Below, piece after piece: positions 31,741 through 42,524 of a stretch of 64,000 nt of DNA; within the stretch, counting starts at the first letter, position 1; each line of letters starts with the position of its first letter. The notes beneath the pieces are model-generated. The model was not told the DNA's origin. It saw only the letters and a list, made by a program, of their open reading frames with translations, and ran no database searches. The DNA lies in NCBI GenBank assembly GCA_007026445.1, contig VDMD01000098.1:29841-93840 (forward strand), written 5' to 3'. This DNA comes from Schizophyllum amplum (taxonomy: Eukaryota > Basidiomycota > Agaricomycetes > Agaricales > Schizophyllaceae). The position numbers and the translations under genes were made by a program.

Positions 31741-33170
31741 GAACACGATGAGTAAATGAACGATGTCGGTGAGTAGCGAGTTAAGATGAGCAAGGATTAT
31801 ATGGGGGAATAGGTGCCGTAAACCGTGCTAGCAAGCCCAATCGAGTTGACGAAGAGACAGGACAGCGCCCGAGACAAGCGCGCGAGGGTGGAGGGAAGAA
31901 CGAGGTCTCGCGACTCCAAGTTACACTCTCACTGTGCTCCAACGTCAACTCGCATGTCACCTGAGCCAGATGTTGTATTTACGAGCGTCGTACAGAAGCG
32001 TACAGTATACGTGAAAGTAAAGAAACGTCGACGGCAGACAGGGTGGAGGTAGGACGCGAGGAAGGGGGAGGGGGGACTGATGTGAACGATAAGCTACGAT
32101 ACTGAAGGATTATATGGGAGAATAGGTGCCGTACACTGTTCTAGTAAGGACGACGACGTCGAAGAAGACGCGGGGTGAACGAAGAGGTGCGCATCGCAAG
32201 TACGCTCGCAATGACTCGTCGAACCTAACCCGCGTGTCGACTTGAACTCGTACTTACATTCCTCTCGCTCGTCTTGTGAAGCCGTCGTTGTATTCGCAAG
32301 TTCAAAGGGGCACCGTTGGACGCGAAATCATGTATATTGACTATCTACAGAGTACATGGCTACTGTCCCTACGAGATACGTTAACACCGCCCCCCTCGCA
32401 CACTCGTGCTGACTGGATTCCCTCGCCGCAGCGAAGTTGGCGTGCACGGCGACATGTCGAACGTCGTCGAGGCGGAGGCGTGAGTGGATGACTGTCGGCT
32501 TGCGGATGACGCGCCGACTAATAAACAGCTTCTTGATGTGTGCGCGAGAGGCCGCGCAGAGGCATGGTTCGGCGTGGCGGAGGGTGGGCGTAAGGAACCC
32601 ACGAGCGGGTCAAACTCTACGTATGTGGCGCAAGAAATCTGTAGACGGAAATCAGTCTTTGACCAAGGTGGCAAGCACGAGCAGCGAGCACGGGCGACGA
32701 CGACCCCGGTCACCCGTGTCCGAAGCCATATGTAAGTAGGTGAGTAGGTTTGAACGAGCGAGCTACAGACCTCGTCGCGCGGGTGCGATATAAGTAACCT
32801 GGGAACAAGGCGAGAGTATTGTACTCAATCGTACCAGAGTACGAGTAAAGGGGGTCCTGGGACCGTACGTAGGATAATGTAATGCAACTCACGAGAAAAT
32901 GGCAAGTCCTCGGCGGCGCCGCGTCGGGCTCATCCGCCGCTCTCTCGGCCCTGCTCACCAGGTGAGCAGACAGGTCTCGGCGCAGTATCAGTACCTGCGC
33001 GCATCACATTAGCGTCACATACTCAAAAGTCAATATGCGGGCGCAAGCGCCTTACTGAGTAGACCCCTCGCGAGGGCACCTTGGACTTGCGACCTGAGAC
33101 GCGGTCAACGGCCGGCGCACCGGCCGTGCCGCGTACTCGTGACGGAGTAGGTATGAACCCGGATCGTGGA
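31741..33170. other. Array spacer with a spaced direct repeat
   Basis: No supported gene. GGATTATATGGG(G/A)GAATAGGTGCCGTA occurs at about 31,794 and 32,106, each followed by a related stretch, so a roughly 310-bp internal duplication is present; the pair is kept in units 2 (43,709/44,015) and 3 (55,388/55,697). Confidence 0.5.
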
Positions 33171-33237
33171 CGACGCCTGCGAGCCGCGTTAGTTGAGAAA
33201 GGAAATGATATACAATAATCACTCACAAGGGTTGTGC

Positions 33238-33411
33238 GGCGGCGCTGCGCGCCGCCCGCCGCGCCGTAGACCCATAGTCCCGCCCCTCAAAGCAGGCGCG
33301 GCTGCCCACGAGAATTCCCGCGCGAATATTCTGCAAAATGACTTCATTCTGCATAATTTTGACGGTCAGAAACTCACCAAAAACCCCCTCCGCTTAGACC
33401 GGCATATGGGG
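33238..33411 (-). repeat. Hairpin module, inverted copy, unit 1
   Basis: Reverse-complement match to the modules at 37,471 and 37,725. Outer end is the hairpin GGCGGCGC-TGC-GCGCCGCC (33,238-33,256); the inner end is CCGGCATATGGGG. Common internal blocks include the reverse complement of CCGCGCGGGAATTTTCG. On its outer side lies an intron-like segment 33,226-33,177 (minus; GTGAGT, CAACTAAC, CGCAG). Confidence 0.7.
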
Positions 33412-33708
33412 CTATTGGAGCGCGACGAGGACGCCTGCAGAGCGTCGCCATGACGACGACGGACGACGAGGTCGGTCGCGGAGGCCTGGCGAGCCCTTGT
33501 GGGTGCGTGTGTGCCCGCTGCGAAAAAGTCAGGATATGCGCCACGTTCCACGAGCGGCACTCACCGCTTCAACGTTCATGACGACGGCATTGCCGTTGAG
33601 CTCGTCCGCGGCGAACGCGCGCCACCGGCGGCGCGCGGTCTCGAGTCAGTCACGGCGTGGTCACGTGATTCAATGTTGAACTTGCGAGAGCTCGCGAAGG
33701 GGCGTGGC

Positions 33709-34841
33709 TCACTACGGCGAGCATGTCAGTGACGGGCGCGTCAGGCAGCGATTGACCTCACATGCGAAGCGTCCGTGGTTGCGGACTTCGCCGCAATGTT
33801 GTGGGTCCGAGTATGAGCGACGTGGCAAACGTGAGGGGTGATTCGTTGTGCTGATTGGCGACGTGTCGCGGCGCGTGGGCCTGCTACAACAACAAAGACA
33901 ACTGCGTTAGTATGAGACAATACACATATACAAGTACTCACAAATAGACGGTGGTCCTCGTGCAGTTGTGGGTCCAGGTGGATGCGGCGAGATGGACGTG
34001 AGGGGATGTTCGTTGTTGGTGGTGGCGCGTGCCGCGGTATTCCCTGGGAGACTGTCAACAAGGCTCCATGTGCGACGAGGCAGACACGTACCCGATGACC
34101 AGAGCGCCGCGCTTCTGAAGGACGTCGCAGGCGTCGTCACAAACGTCAGCCACCAACGTCGACAGCCCATGCGCGTCGCCCCGAGCAGTCCGAGAGAGCT
34201 CGGCGACGATCCTCGTCGCGTCGGGACGTGTCGGCGAAAGGCGGTCGCCGTCGAAGAGGTCACCGTCGATCCCGCCGACCGACGCGCTGACACGTCCTCC
34301 GAGATGACCCGCGACGGCGGTGGTTGGCATGACAACAAAACGAGCCCCCCATGCTCGTCGCTTGCCCGTCGCCAGTGCTTTGCACGACCTCGACGAACTC
34401 GGTCGCCGCGTCCTGCGCGACGTAGGTGGTCGAAGCCCACGGGTTGTCGAAGTCGACGCGTCCGGCGTCAACAGTGAGCAAATGCGCTTGACGCGTTGAG
34501 GGAATGGGGCGGCAAGTCAGAGAGACGCGGGCGAAGATGGTGGTAGGAAGAAAGCTGCGTGCGGTCAGTTTTGTAATGAAACAAATCAATTGAAAACTTA
34601 CTGATGCGCGTCATAGGCGGCAATAGTAAGGCGTGACCTTGAAGTAAGATAAACACATCAGCGCTGAGTCTAACTGAAGTGAGATGAGCGACTTACGAGG
34701 GAGGTGTTGACGAACTGCGTGTTGGGAGTGACAGGGGAGGGAAGCTGAAAGTTGAAGCGGGATAGAACTAGAGGTAGAAGTAGATCTGGAGGAAATAATC
34801 AGTAGACCCCAAAACGAGCTCGGGAGAACGTACCAAAGCAT
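33709..34841 (-). pseudogene. Multi-intron gene of unknown family, unit 1 (one-base frame break)
   Basis: Minus-strand chain: 34841-34697, 34637-34602, 34554-34092, 34043-33942, 33883-33762, then a stop at 33,711. Intervening introns of 59, 47, 48, 58 and 50 nt have strong signals (GTAAGT...ACTGACC...CGCAG; GTGAGT...TACTAAC...TGTAG). The start reads MLWYVLPSSFWGLLIISS, signal-peptide-like. Exon 3 encodes DFDNPWASTTYVAQDAATEF, then, one frame later, RFVVMPTTAVAGHLGGRV, GGIDGDLFDGDRL and LVADVCDDACDVLQKRG. The break falls at a run of six G bases; with five G all exon phases agree (about 289 residues). The run is six in all three units. No family recognised. Either inherited decay or an unrecognised small intron. 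Confidence 0.45.
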
Positions 34842-34968
34842 CGAAGACGCCCTCCGCAGTGACGAGGAGTAGACGCCGAAGGGCGAAACTAGGAGTGGGT
34901 GAGTGCGCCGAGAAAGGAGGAGTATGGGAGAATGTCGAAACCCAAAGAACTCACCAGCCTTTATACTG

Positions 34969-34975
34969 GGCGAGA
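34969..34975 (-). promoter_or_regulatory. TATA box for the minus-strand array gene
   Basis: TATAAAG on the minus strand, 128 bp before the ATG at 34,841, conserved in units 2 and 3. Confidence 0.45.
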
Positions 34976-36227
34976 CGGACCCGCTCCCGCCCGCGCTGTA
35001 CCTCGCTACGCAACGCTCAGTCATCCATCAGGATACGCCGGGTAGCACGCGGCGATGACGCCCGACGTTTGAGGCAGAGATCTGGACCTCGAAAAGCGGA
35101 AGATTCGGGGAGAGCGCGTAAACGCGCTCCCTGCACCGGCGCTGCCCTGGGCCGCACGTCAGCCCGGTCGCAACAGAGTTCAGTGGAAACATACCGCTCC
35201 GGACATGGGCGGCCGTACCGGAAGTCAGAGATGGAAGGGCGGAAGTTCTGGCGGGTGGCTTTGGGCGACGCGCCACAGCGCGTCCAAGTCGTTCTGCACC
35301 GTGCTCGCTGCCCGCGTCGTTCAGCAGAGTAGTCCAAAGGCATTGAGAAACGTGCCTTGAGTGACTCGTAACGCGTGACGAAGCCGCCGCGCCGCGATAA
35401 GTCCAGGATGGTCGAGTTGGTTGTTGAACTTGAGAGATCAGTGAAATCCCCTTTGGGAAGTGCTTGACTCTTTGAAAGGCGGCGCGCACGTCGCCCGCCT
35501 CTTCAACGCCGTCGCGTCCTTCGCCTTGACCACAAAATAATTCCTCGTCATCGACGACACGTATGCCCGGGGTTTTCGAGGGAATGGGCGCAAAACGCGC
35601 CCTGTGAGTGAGGAGGAACGGCGCAGAGCGACGGCGAGCGCAGCGTCGCCCCCGTCGCCTCGCATCACGTTTCCATCAATTTGATGGCATATGTCAGCGC
35701 CCAGAACCCGGTAACTGAGCTCAGAAACGCACCAGATTCCGACGGAAGAAGCGGAAGGGCGGAATGACCGCGTAGAGGAATGGCGCTATTGCGAGCGTGC
35801 GCTACGTTCGGCGAGCGGCGCGTCATCGCAAACATGTTCGGACGGACTTCGGAAGATGGAATCGTGAAAGCGGTGCCGCCAGCCGGAAGACTGGGCGCGC
35901 GGTGAAGTAGGGACAGAGGAGGAGGGGGTCGTGCATAACGAGCTGAGGAAAGTGCGCAGGCGCGGTTTGCGACCTGGGGCGTCAAGGGGTATATCGTTAG
36001 ACTAGAATGAGTCATCGCGGACGTCAGCCCGGGCTCGGACGAACATGCTATGGACGCACCAAAAACGACGCCACATAACAAAATGACCCTTGTTGGCCAT
36101 ATAGCACAAGTTCGAGGCCAAAGATGGACGATCGGTGAGCGGGAATCGTGTTCTGAACACTAAACGAAAAGGTTTTGAGACTGGAATATTTGGGTTTTGG
36201 GAGACAACTTCTCGACCCAAGGACGTC
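34976..36227. other. Array interior, coding status unclear
   Basis: Minus-strand stretches such as FNNQLDHPGLIAARRLRHAL and QNDLDALWRVAQSHPPELPP (about 35,430-35,240) read like protein and lie in one register, but a TGA separates them and no splice pair removes it. Possibly remnants of a mobile-element protein. Copies in units 2 and 3 are nearly identical, so conservation tells nothing. Confidence 0.3.
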
Positions 36228-36247
36228 GAGTTTTGCATGTAAAACTC
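36228..36247. repeat. Imperfect 20-bp palindrome, unit 1
   Basis: GAGTTTTGCATGTAAAACTC; units 2 and 3 have the perfect form GAGTTTTGCATGCAAAACTC. Confidence 0.7.
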
Positions 36248-37470
36248 CTCGACCTTCAAGAACGATAAGGAAGGACGTCGATCCCGCTCATCGGTACTTG
36301 CTGCGCGTGTTCTAGAGGTCCAAGACGTTCAGCTCGACTATATGCAACCCATCTCTGGTGTCATACCGAGGCTGGGCGTCCTTCGAGAACTGGGTGCACC
36401 AGGTGCGCGCCACCCAATATTCTTTCGAGTATTGCGAAGGATCCCGTCGGGATTTGGGTTTCGATCTTTCGAGATGGGTACATTCAAGTGCAATGAAAAC
36501 GCTGGCATCGTCGTCGTGGCGAGAGACAAGAACGATGAGCGGGAAGCGAAGATGGCGGCGCGAGACGAGAGAGATCGGAACTCGGCCCGCGTCGCGTGCG
36601 CCTTCCCATTTCGATTTTCGCCAAGTCCATCTCGACCACCATGGGTCCTCAGCACGTTTCGCACCCACCGACGCCTTTAACTCAGGGCAATGTCATATGA
36701 TTATATTCTATGTACTCTAACGTGTCCTGGCGCGCTCGACGCGGCGCGCTTATTTTGCCGCGTTGTCCGTCCTCCCGACGCTCCAGCCCTGCCCGCCGTG
36801 CCGTCTGCAGCGCCGTTCGAGTACTCATCGCACCGGGAACTCACGGTGGTGCCGACGGCCTGGCGAGCGCGACTGAAGCGTCGGGAAGCGGGAAAACGTG
36901 GCCCCGACAAGCGGCACTCGTGCCCGAGCCGTCCCCGTCGTCCATGACGCTGCCGTACTCAACGGCACTCGGCGGTTCTCGAAACATGCCGCACGAGATG
37001 ACCGGGCAGCATCCCAAAGCGGAATTACTCAAGATTCCACGCTCAGGGTATGCCGTTTGATCGGTCGCGTAGGTAAGTTTTTGCTCGTGTCCTGCTTTTT
37101 CCCCGCCATTCCCGTTCCCCAGTCGCCGAGTCGACGTCTACCTCGGCGTGGTACTTGTCTCCCTGCGCGTCATGTACGCCGTGCTGATTGTTGACCCAGC
37201 CGTCTACCCATCGCACTCAAGCTCCCATACCCACCACCCGATGCAAGCCCAACGTGTCCGTCATGCGCAACGTCCGCTACAACACGCTCAACATCGTTCT
37301 CAGCGGCGGCCGCGGCACGCTCATTGCCCCGCGCCCCGCCTCTCGGCCCTCGCCTGTCGCGCCTCGCCCCGTCGCGTCCCGCCCCGTCCTCGTCGCGGAC
37401 CTCCCCGGCCGCTGTCGCCATGGCAACACCCTCCCCTGCCCGCTTACGCCCGTGTACCCGGTACCAATTG
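36248..37470. other. Array interior before the direct hairpin modules
   Basis: Contains one good plus-strand intron-like segment at about 37,071-37,123 (GTAAGT...CCCCAG) flanked by readable stretches (TLRVCRLIGRV before; RRVDVYLGVVLVSL and NVSVMRNVRYNTLNIVL after), but frames do not join consistently across the three units. A spliced plus-strand transcript is possible. Confidence 0.3.
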
Positions 37471-37639
37471 CCCCATTTGCCGGTCCAAGCGGAGGCATTT
37501 CCGGCGAGGTTTCCAAGGCCAAAATCGATGCAAAACGAGGTCATTTTGCCAAATATCCGCGCGGGAATTTTCGAGGACGTCTTCGACACACTCGGGAGGG
37601 AGGCATTGGGGACCGCGGCGGGCGGCGCGCAGCGCCGCC
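37471..37639 (+). repeat. Hairpin module, direct copy 1, unit 1
   Basis: Begins CCCCATTTGCCGGTCCAAGC and ends with hairpin GGCGGCGC-GCA-GCGCCGCC (37,621-37,639). Followed by an intron-like segment at 37,654-37,704 (GTGCGT, GCTGAC, TTTTTCTCAG). Confidence 0.75.
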
Positions 37640-37724
37640 GCGCACTTGCTCAGGTGCGTCTTGTGGTCCCTACCGGCTCCCAACGCGCTGACGATTTTTC
37701 TCAGGTGTCCGCGAGGCGCCGTTT

Positions 37725-37898
37725 CCCCATTTGCCGGTCCAAGCGGAGGCGTTTCCGGCGAGGTTTTCAAGGTCAAAATCGACGCAAAACGAGGTCGTTT
37801 TGTCAAATATCCGCGCGGGAATTTTCGAGGACCTCCGCGATGATTCTGTGGGGGCGGGGAGGGAGTTGGGAGCGCGGCGGGCGGCGCGCAGCGCCGCC
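37725..37898 (+). repeat. Hairpin module, direct copy 2, unit 1
   Basis: About 85-90% like copy 1, mostly C/T transitions apart, hairpin at 37,880-37,898. Followed by an intron-like segment at 37,904-37,951 (GTGCGT...CACTCAG). Spacing from copy 1 is 254 bp. Confidence 0.75.
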
Positions 37899-38044
37899 GC
37901 GAGGTGCGTCAGACGACGTATTGTGAGCTCGGGTGCTCACTCGACACTCAGGGTCTTTGTCGCATTCCATGTGACTCCGGTGCCGACCGCCGACTCCTAC
38001 GCACGCCGACTCCTCCATTTGCCGACTCTAGACGACCCCGACAG

Positions 38045-38130
38045 CCCCATTTACCGGTCCAAGCGGGGCGTTCCAGAGCCGTTTTCGAGGTCAAAATTCG
38101 GCCCATTTTCTCGAATATTCGCGCGGGCGG
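38045..38130 (+). repeat. Hairpin module, partial direct copy 3, unit 1
   Basis: CCCCATTTACCGGTCCAAGC to CGAATATTCGCGCGGGCGG; lacks the hairpin end. Confidence 0.65.
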
Positions 38131-38153
38131 TCTCCGGCGGTGGACGTGCGGCG

Positions 38154-38990
38154 CCGACGGTCTAGCGGGCGAACGCGACGGTCTAGCGGGCGAACGCGAC
38201 GGTCTCGAGGTGTATGCGACGGCCTCGAGAGTGTATGCGACGGCCTCGCGGGCGGTCGACTGGGCATTTGGAGGAAGGGGGCTGCCCTGGTGCGTGATTC
38301 GTTCCCCCCGCCGTGAATCGAAGCTGACAAAGTCGTGAAGCAATGTATCGTCGTCCGGCGAGCGGCGTGGTGTGCATTTGGCATCCCGCCGTGCATCTCC
38401 CCGCCCTGTTTTCGTCTTCCACTCGTCGCCGCCTATCTCCCCACCTACGTCGTCTTCCTCACCCCGTCTTCGCCTTCTCTCCCCTCGTCTTCGCCTTCCC
38501 CGCCTCGTCGCGTATCTCCCTGCCCCGCCTCGTCGCATATTTCGCCTCCCCGTCACGCATTTCGCCTCCCCGACACGCATTTCGCCTCCCCGACACGCAT
38601 TTGCACCCCCCGACACGCGGCCGCCCGCTGCATAGGTCGACGAGGTCGTGAAGCAACGTATCGCCGTCCGGCGAGCGGCGCTTACACGAGGGACAGTACT
38701 TACAAGACGGGCGGCGCTTACACGACGGGCGGTGCTTACATGACGGGCGGTGCTTACATGACGGGCGGGGCTTACTACACGACGGGCGGTGCTCATGCGA
38801 GGGATGGCGCTTACCCGGCGTGGCCTTGATGGCCGAGGACGTCTTTGGCGCTGAGGGGACGGAGGTGTCTTTAGCGCTGAGGGGACGAGGGTGTCTTTGG
38901 CGCCGAGACGAGGCGTCTTTAGCGCTGAGGGGACGAGGGCGTCTTTGGCATTGCAGCGACGAGGCGTCTTTAGCGCTGAGGGCACATGTA
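38154..38990 (+). repeat. Minisatellite cluster, unit 1
   Basis: Four short-period repeats: GGTCTAGCGGGCGAACGCGAC (38,154-38,262); CGACACGCATTTCGCCTCCC, period 20 (about 38,531-38,620); GACGGGCGGTGCTTACAT, period about 18 (38,690-38,800); GTCTTTGGCGCTGAGGGGAC, period 24-36 (38,835-38,990). Between them GTCGTGAAGCAA(T/C)GTATCG recurs at 38,332, 38,645 and 39,011. Units 2 and 3 have fewer copies. Confidence 0.75.
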
Positions 38991-40323
38991 CACGCGTTGA
39001 GGCCAACGAGGTCGTGAAGCAATGTATCGCGTTCCCGCGAGCGAGGTAGTTTAGCTCTATGTCGCGCCGACTGCTCTCTCAACACATCGACTGCCTTCGC
39101 TTGGCGCCGACTGCCTTTTCACGGCGCTGACTGTTTTCTGATGGTCTCAAGGTGCTCGAGTTGGAGCACACTGTCAGCGACTTGCCCGACAATGTAGACG
39201 ACCCCTCACGCTCTTCGTGATCTCTCCCATCCCTTGATCCCCGCCTTGGCGACTACGCAATGTATCGCCGTCCGCCGACAAGCCTCGACGGGTTCCTGAT
39301 ACGAGTGATCGTCGACCGTGCATCGTCTTTACCCGGGATTTTGCTTTTTGATGTCGGACGAGCATAGCCGGCGCATTTACGGGTATTTTTACTGACGGGC
39401 TCCCTTACTCACGGTGTCCTTACCGACGGGCTAGAGTGTTTTTGACGGGCTCGAGTATCTGAATTGTACTTACCAATAGACTCGAGTTGTACTTATCGAC
39501 GGGCTTGAATGCAATGTCTTTGGTTGCATGTATGCGTTGTTGATTACCTTTGTACTCTTGAATGCATTCCTTTGGTTAATGCGAGAAGTGACTTGTAATT
39601 CGAGACTTGTCTACGTAACATTGGTGTTGTGGGTACCTGTAAACAGGAATATGAGGTGATAGCGGGGGTAGCGAGTGCGACGAGCTGCGGGAACCCTGAA
39701 GTTGAGGGGTGCCCTGAGTTTCCGGAAATAAAATTATTTTACGGAGGTGGCGTAGGCAACCGGCGGTACGAGGGTGCAGGGAGTTGAGCAAGGTCGGCGA
39801 GAGAGAGGATTGCTGGCGGTGGAGGAGGGCAGCGAGGAAGGGGAAAAGGTGAATGATGTTTTCAAGAAGAAGTAAAGCTGGTAGCCAAAAACGGTGTCCA
39901 TCGGTCAAGGCGATGGGTCCAAGTATTTGCATACATTAGCCGGCGATAGGTGGTCACGAAAAGGTGACATCGGCAGCAGGATCTGGGATTCGCGGGGGCC
40001 AGTGCATGAGCAGGCCGAGTCTGAGAGGAGCAGAAAGTAGCAGGACTTGGTTTTCGGAAGTATATGTATCAAGGTGTCCAAGTCCGAGGCTTGTAGGTGG
40101 CCCACAGCGCCCGGTAGACAAGCTACAAAAGCACTTCTACTCGACTCTAACTTTTTCCCAAAACGACCTGTAAGCTGCGCCGATAACGCAACTTCAACCG
40201 TGTGAAGTCACATCACGGACCGATCGCTGGCCGATCGCCGCGCCGATCGCGCGCGCTCATTAGGCGGACGACGCGGCTTGCTGCTTCCCATGACCTTCCC
40301 TCGCCTGTCCCACCCTCGCCAGC
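38991..40323. other. Conserved tail of array unit 1
   Basis: Includes ACTGACGGGCT- and GACGGGCTCGAGT-type short repeats at 39,385-39,510 and the AAATAAAATTATTTTA stretch near 39,727. It is the best-conserved part of the unit (present before each CAP10 copy). No gene is supported; it supplies the upstream region of the next CAP10 copy. Confidence 0.5.
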
Positions 40324-40342
40324 TGCGGGACAATGGCCCGCC

Positions 40343-42327
40343 GACCTCGAAAAGGGCGGCGCGGCGCTGTCGTTCATGGAGTACAATGCAGCACGGACAC
40401 GGCGCTTCGTCTCGCAGAACCTCAGCTACATCATCATCTTCTCCGCCGTCGTCGTCTTCGCGCGCATCTACACCTCCCGGACACTGATTTCCCTCTCGAC
40501 CGTGCCCGAGGAGATCGTAGAGGTCGACCCACATCCCATCCCCCAGCTCATTGTGGAAGCGTTCGAGCGCATACTCGCGCGGCAGAGTCGGACGCTAGAG
40601 GACGCAGCGGCGGAGTATCGCGCAATCCCCCAAAGGGTTTCGACAAGTGGTGGGCGACAACGACTTTGTGATGGTCGACGAGTTCGACGGACTGGTCGAC
40701 GACCTCGAGCCGTCCTGGAGATCTCAGGCGAGGAGCTCGCGCATCGAGCACTGCAGGTGCGTGTGTAGCGCGGCGCTCGTGCGTTGAAACTGACATGCAA
40801 GCAGGCTCCCCTCTATCGACTGCTGTCGATGCGCGACGGCGTCGATAAGCGGGGTGATCTTGGGCGAACAGCTCGCGCGGCGGGCGCTGCAGGTATGTGT
40901 TCAGCGCGACCTCTGTCTTCACGACACTGACTCGTACTTAGATGATCAGGCCGACTTGGCCTCCTCCCCCCTCCCACCTTCAAGTCGGTGCAGCCCAAGT
41001 ACGAGCTCGGCCTCCCCCTCCCCCCTCGCACCGTCTACAGCCAGTACGTCGCACTTTACCTCTCAGACTCTGGCCTAACGCGTCTACAGCCCCCCGCCAC
41101 GCCCCGGCGCGTCTGGAACTCATGGCGGCGGACCTGCAAGCCCACAGACCCCGCCCGCCAAATCTACTCCGGCACACGCAACATCTTCTCCCCGCCCCCC
41201 GTCGACTACCTCAATACCAGCAAGACCGCAGTTGAGCTCGATCTGACGTTCGTCAGCGAGACGCCGTCAAAAATCGACTACTGCCAGCAGCCGCAGGACC
41301 ACTACAGCCAGGGCCACTTCTTCTCCGACTGGCGTGTCATTCCCATGCTCTACCCCATCTTCTCGCCCGCGAACACCAAGGGCTTTTACGACATCAAGAT
41401 TCCCAGCCATTACTACTACGGCGGCACGAAGGAGTACACGTACGCGTGGGACCAGGAGCACCTCGAGCAGAAGCTCGTGGACGATATGGAGAAGCCATGG
41501 GACGAGAAGAGCGACAAGATCTTCTGGCGCGGCGCGACGACCGGCGGCGGCGGCAACCCGGCGGGCTTTTCCGCCCAGTACCAGCGCCACCGCTTCCTGC
41601 GCATGACCTCGGACCAGTCCGACGCCCCGCGGCCCGTCACATTCGCGCACCCGTCCGACTCGACGAACTACACGACCGCATCCGTGCCCGTGAGCCAGCT
41701 GAACGCGGAGTTGATGGACGCGGCCTTCACGAAGGCGACGAACCCGGGCGAGTACCCCGGCGGGCTCGAGGCGCTGCAGGCGACGCACCGCTTCGCGGAC
41801 CCCGTTCCGCTGGGCGCGCACTGGTCGTACAAGTACCTCGTCGACCTTGACGGCATGAGCTACTCCGGGCGCTTCATGTCCTTCCTGGCGAGCGACTCGG
41901 TGCCGGTGAAGGCGACCCTCTACCGCGAGTTCTTCTCCGAGTGGATTGAGCCCTGGGTGCACTTTATCCCCATGTCGCTCAACTACTCGGAGATCTACAA
42001 TATCCACGCGTACTTTTCGGGTGCACCGCAAGTCGCGCTGACCGCACTGAACGAGACGAACACCGAGGAGGAGGAGGAGGGCGCCCTGACGACGATACAG
42101 ACGCGTGAACGGCGACCAACAGGCGACGAGCGGCTGCACCGGATCGCGCAGGAGGGCAAGCGGTGGAAGAACACGATCGGCCGCAAGGTCGACATGGAGG
42201 GTGAGTGCAGCGAGGGGGTTTTGATTGCGGTTAGCTAACAGTGCTTCCAGTATACGTCTACCGCCTCTGCCTGGAGTACGCGCGACTGAGCGCGAGCGAC
42301 CGGAGTACGATGGATTACCTTGGTTGA
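40343..42327 (+). pseudogene. CAP10/GT90 glycosyltransferase, rearranged copy 2
   Basis: Exon 1 begins at the ADLEKG codons without an in-frame ATG ahead (first ATG at 40,377), keeps the membrane segment (LSYIIIFSAVVVFARIY), then loses 12 bp at 40,620, 10 bp at about 40,660 and 1 bp at about 40,716. Exons 2, 3 and the start of exon 4 are replaced by 350 bp at 40,760-41,105 that contains a second copy of an exon 1 end (GCGCGGCGGGCGCTGCAG). From 41,106 the catalytic exon is intact to the final exon and stop at 42,327 and differs from unit 1 by few residues (FAHPSDS for FAHPPDS, AQEGK for AQDGK). The C-terminal 416-codon frame is open. A shortened product cannot be excluded. Confidence 0.75.
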
Positions 42328-42524
42328 TACTCGACTCGGGCTGGCCCCGTCCCTCCCCTCCTCGCCCCTCCCTCTCCTCGCCCCTCTCTCCCTCCCCCCT
42401 CCCCCGTTACTTACCGTCTTGCATTTACTGACACATAAATATCTTACGAGGCTGGTGTAGACTAGTATTTATTGATACCTGGACTGATTGAATACTAATG
42501 ATGCTGCGAGTTATCGACGGTGTG

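Larger units (their letters stand above)
27938..40323. repeat. Tandem array unit 1 (12,386 bp)
   Basis: Starts at TGCGGGACAATGGCCCG, which recurs at 40,324, 52,036 and 63,811 and sets the unit length. Contents in order: intact CAP10 gene; C-rich patch; polypurine tract; inverted hairpin module; minus-strand multi-intron gene; palindrome; two direct hairpin modules and a partial one; minisatellites; conserved 1.2-kb tail. Compared with units 2 and 3 it has extra sequence at 27,955-28,128 (first part of the CAP10 gene), a longer purine tract and longer minisatellites. Confidence 0.9.

Noticed and set aside
32710..32958. 82-codon minus-strand frame identical in all three units
   Set aside because: DNA there is near-identical between units, so conservation gives no evidence of coding; no splice signals or family features.
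34859..35332. 157-codon plus-strand frame in the array interior
   Set aside because: Arg-rich frame from GC-rich DNA; opposite strand reads more protein-like and neither has a supported start or introns.
37880..37950. Helitron 3' end
   Set aside because: A hairpin is present, but no CTRR terminus follows it and no Rep/helicase coding sequence was seen.
38500..38620. CRISPR-like repeat array
   Set aside because: The 20-bp period has no unique spacers; it is a simple minisatellite in a eukaryotic genome.
39576..40105. Minus-strand frames in the unit tail (MQILGPIALTDGH... and MGHLQASDLDTL...)
   Set aside because: Frames drift and are cut differently in each unit by indels; no recognised protein features.
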